From Schistocephalus solidus (Eukaryota; Platyhelminthes; Cestoda; Diphyllobothriidea; Diphyllobothriidae), in NCBI GenBank assembly GCA_017591395.1, contig WEDG01000272.1:1-64000 (forward strand): a stretch of 64,000 bases of DNA, read 5' to 3'. Positions within the stretch are counted from its first letter, which is position 1. Every line of letters starts with the position of its first letter. Below the pieces are notes generated by a model. The model was not told the origin of the DNA, made no database searches, and worked only from the letters and a program-made list of their open reading frames with translations. A program made the position numbers and the translations under genes. Positions 11,660 through 22,860 of the stretch are shown piece after piece.

Positions 11660-12140
11660 TATCACGTTAAACTAAATCACGCGCAAGTCACCATCCCTGC
11701 TAAACTTTCCCATGAAGCATACAGTGGACATCGTTGGACTACTACGGTCGAACTATCATGTGTGTGATTGCCCCCTAAACGGGCCACGTGGTAGATGCGT
11801 TGGACCAACATCGGGGCCACATAAGGGCACGGCATGCGTTATTCGGGTTGCGCTACCATAACAAATGCCAAACATGGAGGTGTGGTGGCACGCCTAGGGG
11901 TGGCTAGGACTAAGGGGACCCAGCCGCACCAGCCGTCTGCGTCCTCTTCCGTCTCCAGTCTTCTTGACTCCGTCTTGACACCGGGTTCAGGGAGGGAGGA
12001 AGACAGAGTGCGGTAGATGCAGCGCAAGTCTAATATCACTTTAAACTAAATCACGCCCAAGTCACCGTCCCTGCTCCACCCTTCCATGGAGCATACGGTA
12101 TACATCGTCGGATTTCAACGGTTTAACTATCGTGTATTGA
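11660..12140 (+). repeat. GC-rich modular repeat at the left end of duplication copy B
   Basis: This is the counterpart of 1-440. It carries the same order of blocks, including the 'gccccctaaacgggccacg' segment and the double 'gtcaccgtccctgc' / 'gcatacggt' pair. It joins directly to the block at 10826-11655. Confidence 0.75.
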
Positions 12141-14264
12141 GGTAATACAGAAGTCAACTAAGCGCATTACCCTCAGTGGTGTGGCTTTGGATCTCATTTG
12201 ATCCATTTCTGTTGGCCCGCCAGTTTGCCACTGGTGATAAACGAACGTTATGTCAAAGGCACATGCCAATTATAATACAGAGGCATGTCATTAAAGGTGC
12301 AACAGACAAGACACAGACGGCTGTTTAATGGTTGTTCGACATTTTTTTCTGAGACCACATCCCAGAATAAAAACGCCTGCCGCATCCTGATTTGAACAGG
12401 CCTCCCAACACACGCAGAATAACGCAAAAGGTCCTGCCCTCTTTGAGCAGGCTAAAGCAATTTGAGACTGTTGAAGACAACCTTAATCTTCGCAAAATTG
12501 AGAGAGAATGTTGAAAAATAAAACAGATTTTGGAAGGCTTATCTCAGAGAAAGTCCTCGTCATCGGTCAGATATGCATCAGACAATGTTTTTATTTAATC
12601 AAAAAACCTATTCCAGGCTATCTTTGATTTTTGGATAGAACCTCTCAATAACGTATTTTTTTTATCCAAGTGTGGCCACTTATCGTATTTTCCGGACAAC
12701 GTTCGCTGTTTTACTGAGATGCCTCTCATTATACTCTTAGGCCGATTTATGTTCCAAAAGCTGTATTTTACCCGCTTTCACTTCTTCAAAACGTGATCTT
12801 TTTATTACGTCCAACTATAAGAATATGTGAAGGCAAGCTAAAGTGCTAACGTACTCCTCGGCACAAAGCCACGAAAGCACACATTTTTCTGGGTCGGAAT
12901 TGCGCACACCTCACTTCCAATGGAGGCGGAAATAGGATGGTCTCTACGTAATACAGATGGTCGTGCACGAAATTCCAGGAAGGATAAATATTTCCGTGTC
13001 CCCAACCTAACACTTCACCTTATCTAAACCTGAATATTAACCTGAATCATAGTCCTAACTTTGACTTTCATCCTAACCGAACATTAGACCGTGGCCTTCC
13101 TTCCTTAAATATTAGCGCGACAAAAAACAGTTGATTCGCGCTCAGTTCCTGTTTACCATGCCCTACTGAGAGGCAAGACCGTTTTGTGCCAAGTGTGGCA
13201 GCGCCTGAGGCTCCAAACCATGCTTTGTTGGTTAAAATTTCAACAAAGAAAGAGCCTACTTGGGACTTTTAACCCGCAAATCGTGTGTTTGTGCTTCAGG
13301 TGATGCAACACATGAGGCTGAAGATGACTGGATGATGACAGCTACTAAGCATGAAATGGCCATTCCACTCACTTGTCTTTGTCGGTAACGTGTTTTCTTT
13401 ACTAAGTGGCTCTTGATGGGGCTCAAGATTGAGCCCCAAGGTACAGCGGGAGAATATAATTTCGGGACACAGCACACTTCCTCCGTGGAAGGGCCTAGAC
13501 GCAGTGACTTACGTTATGAAAAGCGCCCGTCTAATGCATGCCACAAACGGTGTCCGGTCTCATAGATATAAGACGTGTCCTACTGATCACATTAAGAATG
13601 TGCCACTGAATTCTTATTCTACTCTCAAAAAAACTGGATTCTCCCGGCCGTTTTTTGGAAATCAACATCTACAACACGCCGTGATAAGTTTAATCGTTAT
13701 GTTGCCACGCGAAGAGATAAATGAGTATCCAATTTTGCTGTCTCTGTCTCTCTATCTCTCTGGGAACTGCACAGACACTATGCAGCTGTTTCAACATGTC
13801 AGCGGACTGCTGATGCAATGAAGAGCAATAACCCAAATAGCAAAAACTATTTTCCCAACACATATCATTGCCTGTACTTTAGTAATTCAGGACTTATATG
13901 GATTCAGAGTAAGCCTATTAGTAAGTGACGTGCGTCAATATACCATTCTCTCCTGGAATTCGCATTTTCGGCTTGTATACTCCTGGTTGTTCACTTACGC
14001 AAAACATTAACAGTTCATTATTGACCTTTTCTAATAAAAAGTCATGAAAGATACGGATTCGTGGATAGCTAGAGAATAGGAAAGATGTTTTACAAGTGCG
14101 CATAACCGTAAGTCACACAGCGGTCCAGTCTTTGCTGCCCTTTGAAGCGGTACTCGTTCTTACTGATTACCACTGACGAGCCAGCAATAAATACTGAGTA
14201 AATTTTGTGGCAAAAAAGAAATGTCTAACAATATTTTCATTTTGAATACAGTGTGTCGGTTGAT

Positions 14265-14446
14265 GATCACATTAAGAATGTGCCACTGAATTCTTACTCT
14301 TCTCTCAAAAAACTGGATTCTCCTGGCCGTTTTTTGGAAATCAACATCTACAACACGACGGGATTAGTTCAATCGTTATGTTGCCACGCAAAGAGATAAA
14401 TGAGAATCCATTTTTGCTGTCTCTCTCCATCTTTCTCTCTCTCTCT
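14265..14446. repeat. Internal templated duplication inside copy B
   Basis: This segment repeats about 180 bases that also occur at 13587-13770 of copy B and 1887-2062 of copy A. It replaces about 90 bases present in copy A (about 2563-2650). At sites where copies A and B differ (for example 'cttctctc' versus 'ctactctc', and 'atccattttt' versus 'atccaatttt'), it follows the copy A state. Confidence 0.8.
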
Positions 14447-16337
14447 CATCCATCGCATATCCTCCTTCACAACAGTGACCTACTTGTACACGTCGGTGAG
14501 GTTACAATATATGATAACAGATTACTCAAACTCTGTTCCAGGTGCATGTTACTAGCGTGCGCCTCAGTGGCTTAGGCCTCTCGTAGTTTAAGCATAGAAA
14601 AATTAACATATATTATGAACTAAAAGACCTTCGCTTTTGTCTAACAAAAGAATAATCTAGCCCAATTGCAAGCCAAGTGTTTCAAACGTTGAATAGGTTT
14701 CCTACAACCACATCATGGGTTTTTAAGCATGATTTGGCATTTGCAAATTATTGATGCTCTGACTTTACAAGCGGGCAAAACTTTTGTTTGAAATAGCAAG
14801 ATGCACAAGCACCAATTCACGGGATGCAAGCGTATCAGGATAATGCAGAGTGGAACGATTGTGCTTATTCAGTCCTCATTATAGCGGACCTTTGAATTTG
14901 GAATTGCTCCCATGTCCTCGCCCTGGCAAGACAGCGAAAATGAAGGCTCCTTCCCAACTCTACAGTGGAATCTTGCTAAAAATCACGATAGCTCAATATG
15001 CTTATGGCCTTACCCTATTTTTGCGTCTCAACTACACTCTTATTTCCCTACTGCTTAACTCGAACGCATGTGTGATACAGACTAGTCCTGTTCCCTTGTC
15101 CTGCCAGGGGACAGCAAAGCAATATATCAAAATGCGTTTTGAAATTGAACCACGTCGCTTTCCTGTAGTCAAAAGAATTACATTCAGATGAAGGCCCAGA
15201 GTCACACAGGAGCACTTCGCCTAAATTCATAAGCCCCGTTAGCATACTGTGGTCTTATAGCAGTCTGAAGAAGCATTGTGAAGAAGCAAGGTTTTGATGA
15301 AGTTCCGTACGCCACCTCAGCATTTAGTATTCTTGTTACAATAAAGCACATGTATTCTCTAACTGAACTGCGTGGCTTAGAAGCCTGCCAGCTGGCGAGA
15401 TAATTTCGCGTTCACAGAGAAAGAAAAAAATAAACTTTTGCGGACGTTTCCTACGCTGATTGGCGAAACACGTGTGTTTGGGCTTTTGACTAGTATAGAA
15501 AATAATTACGTGATGACCTTCCTATAAAAGCCCAATACTTCGAAACCGAAGGCATCCTTCAGTAGAGTCGGCGTCATTTGCGTGCATGGATTAGAACTTA
15601 TAGGGCACGCTTAGTCGCTATTTTATCATCCTAAGCCACTGTCACCAGGTAAACCTTCCGACCTTATAGTAGAAGAAGAAGAGTAGAAGAGTCAGATGCA
15701 GCGCAATGCGCCCCCACTACAAAGTGCTTAATTTGTGAGTCACCAGCGTACAGAAGGACAACAATGCCCGCATTCATCTTATACCAACCATTCAAAAATA
15801 TGCCCAATAGAATTTTGATGTTGCATTGTCTGGATTAATATGAAACGATGTTATTTTCCTAACAATGTTCTAGCCACTTTAACCGATTGCTTATATCTGG
15901 GGTAAGCCTGGTCTTGTTAATATTTTCGTATAGTTATTTGGAAATATAATAAAATGCTTTTATGAAGTGATTCGCTTATAAATGTTTACATAGTCAGTAC
16001 CTAAAGTTTGATTTTGGACTTGATTTAATCTTCAATGTAGTGTGTCGGAATACATGCTTTAACTTCAGTGTGTTCTGTCTAGTTTTTGCTTATTGATATA
16101 TGAAGTGAAACGAGCCGAAACAGCTTTAATCCATTGACTCACATTTTAGTGCAAGAAGGAGAACTGGATAACTAGCTTTCCTCACACTTTTATATTCCTA
16201 CTGAACTTCGTTGTAATGGAAACTCTTTCATCAAAAGTTACAGAGAGATGAATGAAGAGATTGAAGAGTCATTGGATTATATGTTATAAACAAAATTAAA
16301 CAACTGACAAATTTCAAACATTTATTTGATTGCAGGG

Positions 16338-17073
16338 TTATCCTAATATTGGACGTGAATTCCACCTATATTCACAGGTAAACGGTAGGCCAGCAGTCAT
16401 AACTCTGGCAAGAATATCATTCATTAGTTGATCCCAGCTCATGTCTACCCACGGTACATCTCGTATATCAGGGTCAATGGTACCTCGGAGAGTAAAGGTA
16501 ACCGGCCCGTCCACTTCTGTTTCACTGATGCCTGGGTTACGCATATGTGCAACCTGCAAATGTGCATCGAAATTTGCTATCCAAAAGACCTGTGTAATTG
16601 GCCTTCCGGGAGATTCCTATTTTAGAATATAAATGAGAAAAGCCCGCTGTCAAATCCTACCTCACAGTTGATCTGCAATACAGCGCGCTCTATGCTAACG
16701 CGGCATTTGTAAACTTGTCTGAGCAGATTCACCGATGTATCCACGGGATGCAGGAACCCCCGTTGCCAAAGGTCAGTTCAGTAACCTAAGCGAAACATTT
16801 GTCGTAGTGCAAAGGGGGAATGGGAGTCGGATTGTTCAAAACGCCACCCATAATGGCCTGGAGGAATTCCGTCATGTCCTGCTTGCCCTGTTTTGGGCAC
16901 AATCGGTGAGCTGAAATTTTTAAAAAAGTCTTTTTTAGAACACAGGTATTAACAGCCAGGAGAACAACGAAAACAGTATTTGTCGTCGCGTGTTAACCTT
17001 GTTGCGCAGAGCATGCAAATGCCGATGATACGGAAAGCAGTGGAAGTAACAGAGATAACAACCACGAAGTCAT
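16338..17073 (-). pseudogene. Secreted-protein gene copy B, disabled in exon 2
   Basis: Exon 1 (17073-16998, signal peptide) and both introns are preserved: intron 1 is again 87 nt and its GTTAAC donor is unchanged. Exon 3 (16589-16338) is open. Exon 2 (16910-16661) is 250 nt instead of 251 because one G of the GGGG run seen at 4938-4941 is missing. In addition the Lys codon AAG of copy A is TAG here (16788-16786). Either lesion alone would truncate the protein after about a third of its length. Exon 3 differs from copy A by few substitutions (for example Thr to Ala, Pro to Arg, Ile to Val), so the inactivation looks recent relative to the duplication. Confidence 0.75.
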
Positions 17074-18069
17074 TCTTCTTATGGCTCTGTTGAAAGCAAC
17101 CCTTTTTATTATCCTTCACTGTATGTGGCGGATAAGTTATTGGTCATCAGAAGATGGAAACTCGCTTGCTTGGTGTTTACAGTAAGCTTAACGCGGTGGC
17201 CAATTGAAACCTAGACGGACGTCGGCTAGTGGTCAGTACCTTAGCGTAGGATACTTGGAAATATGTTTCACAGGAAAATGGTCGAATGAAGGGCTCAGGT
17301 GACGGCAAAATAAATAGAAAAATGAAAAAACATGCAAATGGCGTCGTTATCAAATTGTGTTTGTTGTAGTCTTTACAGGATGTTTGTGAGAGAATTTAGG
17401 CGCATCTTATAACGCAGCTTATGATTTTCTAGTTAAGTGGAGTTTATATCAGCCTAAAATGGTACGTTGGATAAATAGTTTGAGGTACCCACATGTGGCC
17501 AATGTCGCAGAAAACGATGATGTGGTTGAAAGATGACATTAAAGAGCAAGTAATATTAACGAATTACTTATAGAAGCAAATGAGAATAGAACATAGAATA
17601 GAATTAGAATTTGTCCATGAAATCAAAAGCCTGATTGTGAATACCATTCCTTAAACACTACATTTTAATATTGTTGAAAAAACTTCGACGCGAAAAATAA
17701 TATTGGCTTAAATCCGTCACGGCATATTCCATTCTGCTTAAACTATGCCAAATGTTAAATGAATTATCCCATGAGAGCATTCGTTGGCAGCTGAAACCTT
17801 TTGCAGTTACCAAGAATAGAAGTGAAATAGTTATCATATTTTCAATTAAGTTGATAATGTGTGGATCTTGGTTAAAAAAAACGGGACGTTTTTTAAGCGC
17901 TTTACGCCTTCTTCCAGATCTTACATCCAACTTGTGTTTAAATTTATACATCGAAAGTTTCAAAGCTGCATTAACATGTGCTGAAAGACAAAACTTTCTT
18001 ATCGCTTTCAATTTGGATAATCTGACGCACCGTACCTAAAAATATTTATTTGAGAGCCTTGTGAGGCAC

Positions 18070-19900
18070 TTTAGTCTAAATACCTAGACATAGCAGCACT
18101 AAAACCCCTGTAAATAAATATATTTAATACTTCATGTAATATCCTTGAAGCAAATAGCCAAATTACCTCCTTATACCACATTTGTTAAGGAAATGCTGTT
18201 TTGCACCTCAATATAATTACTTTTACTCCCTGGCTCATTTGTGACACATCTAGTCAAGCACCCTTAGGGCTAAGTGAAAATATTGAAAAATATTGGGGCA
18301 TAAAAGTGGTTTTAAATCATTCCAGTCTCATATGTGACGGACTACAGGCTCTCTAACACCGTGAAGTTCATTAAAGGTGAAGCATGCACAGATAACGGGT
18401 AGGGATTGATGAGATAATGCTCTAAACCGCGGCAGTGAAAGTAAAGATTTCGAAACCGGAAGACGTACTGAACCTTACCTCCTCCATTTTATGTACACTA
18501 CTTTCATTTTCTTTTAATTTTTAAACTAGCCAAATAATTTCATGCGCATTTCCAATAGAAGACATTTCAGTCATTTAAACTGAATGAAATTTGGTTAACT
18601 TCTAGTCTTTATTTTTTTGACACGTACCCAAGACCGCTCAACGTTAAGTGCCTCTTATGATGGAGTTCTCATTTTGGATTTTGCTTTTCAGATAAATTCT
18701 GAAACACATTTCAGGCGAAAAACTATCAATATGCACGATTTCAGTATACAGATATAATACTAGCATTATAATAGTCTCATGGCTCTTTGTTTTTTTCCAT
18801 TTAATTGTCTCCAAATTTTTATGTTTCCAATAAGGTAATAGTGGCCAACATTTGGAAGTTGTGAATATATTTTATAAAATTGCGTACCAATTGAAGTCAG
18901 TTACCATCTGAAGGGACAATAAATCAGAGCTCTATTGCACTGCAAAAGTAGATTATTGCTACCAGTTTTGCGTACGCGAAAAGTCGCATGGTTGAGGAAA
19001 ACATTTAACGGAAGTTTCTGGTTTGCGTCTAGAATATCTTCCGGCATAAGCCAAAGTCATTTAAGTCATACCAGGATCCTAGAATTTGAATGCGCTCCTT
19101 GTGTCAGCCCACCAAATGACGCCCGGAAAAAGGATGAATTGATTGTAGGCCTATATTCAATACCCATAGGAGATGATAGTAAAATCAAGTATGTTATAAG
19201 TAAAAGCTTGTCAATATTCTTTCCTATATCTCAGAAAGAGCAAATAACACCTTTAAATTTTCAACACGTTAGACGGTCGCAATGACAAAGTTTCAAAACC
19301 AAACCTATCCTTTCGCAAAAGTTATAAAGTCATAGGCTTCTACCAAATTTGTACAAGAAAAAATAGGTCCATGCCTTTTGTCGTATAAGATTTGCTTGAA
19401 TTTATGAGAACAGTGGCAATCGATGCGATTAATTCATGTTTTTTAAGCAGTCATCTTTTGCAAACGACTTAATAGAAGCTCGATCAAAATATGAATCTAT
19501 TAGGCCTTAAACATCGTGGGATTTCGAGGCGCCACCACCATAAATAAGTACTCCTCTCAAATCCCAAAAATTCTTTCAGAATTTCAGTTAGCATTTTATG
19601 ATGTACGCTATCGACTATTTATTATTCCTCGTGTAACCTACTTCCTTTGCGACTTTGGAAAGCCGACAGGCAGAAAATTGTAAACGACATGGAGTGTCAG
19701 ATGGCATAAGAACCTGATTCAGCTTGAGTACCGTGGAAATTGGCTGCCATTTAGATGTCATAGAACAAAGCGTCAGGATGCTGACTAATGCTAGCAATAA
19801 GTTTTGTCTAGAAAGTCATTAAAGCTCTGCTTGCTTACCATTGTAGGTTTGTGGCGAATTTTATTCAAGTTACGATATAGCGCAGCAGCAGACCATAAAA
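18070..19900. other. AT-rich stretch without recognisable gene
   Basis: The longest open frame (18935-19285, plus, with no ATG at its nominal start) resembles no family I know. The remainder is AT-rich sequence. No repeat shared with other parts of the window was noticed. Confidence 0.45.
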
Positions 19901-20095
19901 AAGAATTTTTGCATTCCTTCGACTGAATGTTACTGACCTTGGTCATTATTTGGAAACATTGAAAACATTGCAGTAAGAAGTCAATCTGCATTCAAGCGAA
20001 GAATGCACATTTACCTTAACACTGATTCAATTAACCTTATATTTTCCTTACATTTTTTGAGCAGATTTCTCCATGACTCGGAAAAAGTATCATGT
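19900..20095 (+). pseudogene. LINE reverse transcriptase C-terminal tail fragment
   Basis: Plus-strand translation near 19984 gives SAFKRRMHIYLNTDSINL, almost the same as SAFKQRLHIYLNTDSINI on the minus strand near 23140-23190 and similar to the plus-strand end near 22760. This F-K-x-x-L/M-x-x-Y-L pattern is typical of the very end of Jockey/CR1-type LINE ORF2 proteins. Only the tail remains. Confidence 0.6.
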
Positions 20096-20099
20096 TGAA

Positions 20100-21115
20100 T
20101 TTAAGTGACCTTCTTGAAACTATTTTTCTCTACCTTAAGTTCCCCAGGAACCCTTATTTCTCCTTATTCCACCAGTCATTCAAACGATGGAAGTCATTTG
20201 TATGTACACAGTCAATAATGCTTCCGTTTCTTTGGATACTTACTGTAATTAATATTCAATTCTGGATTCTGAGATGCTTAGGCCTCACGTCCACTGACAT
20301 ATTTTCGCGAGATTTGTTTCACACGTCTTAGTGATCAAAAACGAAACATATCGACGTTTCATTATCTCATTCTGAAACGCTAATGCAATATTAGCTCACC
20401 CTACTCCCTAACCTTATTTTCCTAAGTTGTTTTTTCTCCTACCCTCGATTCGAAAATGGAGGTCAATTGAACTCTGCCGCCATTTTCACGGTAGGAGTTT
20501 TTTAAACTGCATATTTTCTAGTTCACAATTAATTTCAAATCATCACTTACTATTGTCCTAATAGGGCATATTATGCCTACATTATTACATTTTATTTACA
20601 CATGTTGTCATAATATTATTTAGTTACTAATGTTTGTTTAGATAGTGAATTCCCGACACTAAATAAAAATATAAATTGTTAATTGTAAATGTCAGGAAAC
20701 GAAGGCATTCGTGTTATGACTAGTGTTTTTCAAATCATTTAAATTAAAATCAACGAGTTCGTCGTGTGGCGATAGCTCAATTTTATCACCGTCATTTCCC
20801 TCACACTTTTGCCCTGTTTTGAACCTCGGCTATGTCGCGTATTTTGAACGATTCCTGAAGGGTATATTTTTCACTTCCATGATAGAGCGCAAAACTGATA
20901 AAGGGACATATGATTAAGCGGGATCAACTCTAGGAATAAAATATTGAAATGACTCAGTGCTTTGTAAACTGGAAGATCTCGTAGAGTTGTGGGCGAGATA
21001 GATGATATCGATTGTTTCCGCTGCTGCCCTGCAGTAGAATTATGAAGATGAAGAGTATGTCGAAGAGAATCCAAACAATTCAACAAGTACTTCTCCACCA
21101 GCTATACAGTAGAAA
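20100..21115. other. AT-rich stretch, probably degraded LINE sequence
   Basis: It lies between two LINE relics. Short open frames (20092-20331, 20723-20917) show nothing recognisable. No clear domain is present. Confidence 0.4.
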
Positions 21116-21119
21116 ATGA

Positions 21120-21440
21120 AACTATCGCACAACCATCCAAACTAACCACCTCGACACTTAGTGAGATCGATTTTAGTGAAAAAAAGTATCAACAGCTATC
21201 TGACAACTACTAAAGTCTCCCTCCTTTTGTACCAATAGAACTCTCCATGTTTAAGTAACCATATGATATACGCCCCAATACTCCTCGTTACACTATTCAC
21301 GTTACTTTAAGCAAATGGAACCTTTCCAGGCATTTGGAAACATTTTAGCATTGCACCAATCCCTTAAAACGGTAACCGATCTAATATTGAAAGTTATCGG
21401 GGTGTGCATAGAACAACGACAATCGCCAAAATTCTAAATG
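21120..21440 (+). pseudogene. LINE endonuclease/RT linker and RT start fragment
   Basis: Plus-strand reading gives an acidic linker, then NGTFPGIWKHFSIAPIP, a stop, and RSNIESYRGVHRT, the classic 'FP..W......P....G......YR.I' start of LINE reverse transcriptases. At 21441 a second, different copy of the same motif begins (FPDYWKTSIIIPVFKSG), so two elements abut here. Confidence 0.6.
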
Positions 21441-22860
21441 TTTTCCTGATTATTGGAAAACCTCTATTATTATTCTAGTCTTTAAATCTGGCTTAAGCTC
21501 GGATGTTCACACTTATCGCGGTGTTCTTTCAATAATTTCTCTTGTTACGCTCTTTGAAAAACCCATTGACATACAAATTACAGATTTTTCCATAAGCGAT
21601 CAATTTCTTAGCTCTTCCTAACATGGCTTCCTTCCCGATCGCTCTTGTGAAACATGTCACCTGTCTTATCTAAATCTATTAACATTTCTTTGTAATGATC
21701 ATCTTTCTGTGGTCGTTATCTCTTTTTGATCTGAGAAGGCTTTCAAAGAAGTGCCTCATAGGAGACGCATTTTACGTTAGAACCTTTAGGACTTCGTAGT
21801 CCCCTTACAGATTTAATTACGTCATAGCTATCTAATCTTAAACAAAAGGTCTTAATGAGGTCCTCATTTTCAACTGAGACCCCTTTTGTAAGCGGTGTTC
21901 TTCAAGTCAATGTGTAAATTCCTCTTTAGTTTTTGCTTTACGATAACGAAATTTCCTCAGCAGTTTAACAATCAGTCTTTTTTTATGCGGACGATTTTTA
22001 AATGCATATAATTCTTCTCTCAATATTCAGCCCAATTATGCTTAAAAGAAATCCATGCAGACTTGCTTGCTCTTTCCGCGTGGACCTCAGTGTGACAATT
22101 GGAATTCTCACCTTCTTAGTGTCGTTACATGTGCCTTGGGCTTGACAGACTACCACAATAAGTTATTTTTCAAGGCGCCCGTATAAATGAATGTTTTATC
22201 ATCCAGGACTTAGCTTTGAGCTACACTAAATAAGTTAGATCTGTCACCTCATGCCGATAGAATTATGACCAAAGCTGCCAAGATTTGTGGCTTTATCTCC
22301 TATAATTTCTATTTTCCTGGAAGATAATTAAGATTTAATCAAATGTTTTGTTCTTCCCTTTCTTGAAAATTGCTGTGCATTTTTTGTTTAATGACCGAAA
22401 GAAGCACTTTCAAAATTGAAAAGGTTCAAATACACTTTATTCGGAAACTTTTACCTCCGACCCTTTCAAATACCTCGAACTCAAATAAGCACAAGCTTAC
22501 TAACCTACAATTTTTATGGGTTGGGAGACTGAAAGCTGGCTTCTGCCTCATTTTTCGCCTTAGGAATAGTTCAAATATTCCACGAATTCCAGCACAAACC
22601 CCCATTATTCGTCCGTACAACATACGTACGTCTTCAATTATTATACCGCCTCCTATAACCTCCACGTCTAACCGATCTATGGTCTTTGCTTCCAGATAAT
22701 GCTTTCGTTTGGAATAACCTGCCAATCGATTTTAGCTTATCAAATAACCTGTCTTCATTAAAGCGATGACTGAATATTTATCTTAACATTGATTCAATTA
22801 ACCTTTTATTCTCCTCTTCCTTCCCGGGAAGCTTTCTCCGTGACCCCAAGAAACGACCAT
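21441..22860 (+). mobile_element. 5'-truncated LINE (Jockey/CR1-like), plus strand, degenerate
   Basis: Translation on the plus strand shows RT motif order: FPDYWKTSIIIPVFKSG, then YRGV, a QHGFLPDRSCET segment, a decayed F-D-x-x-x-A-F region near 21725-21760, and further on the C-terminal KIEKVQIHF and KLLPPTLSNTS segments (22400-22480). It ends with the LINE tail near 22760-22850. Numerous stops and frameshifts are present. It is the same family as the minus-strand element starting at 22878, so the two are tail to tail. Confidence 0.65.

Larger units (their letters stand above)
11688..18070. repeat. Segmental duplication, copy B
   Basis: Direct duplicate of 1-6260, about 11.7-11.8 kb downstream. 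It differs by many small indels, by an internal insertion of about 180 bases near 14265-14446 that is itself a copy of 13587-13770, and by growing divergence after about 17500. Its copy of the secreted-protein gene is disabled. Confidence 0.9.

Noticed and set aside
10967..11665. Many overlapping open frames on both strands (up to 110 codons)
   Set aside because: They lie on the GC-rich modular repeat and recur with it at 30501-31899 in every frame. Long frames here come from low stop-codon density, not coding.
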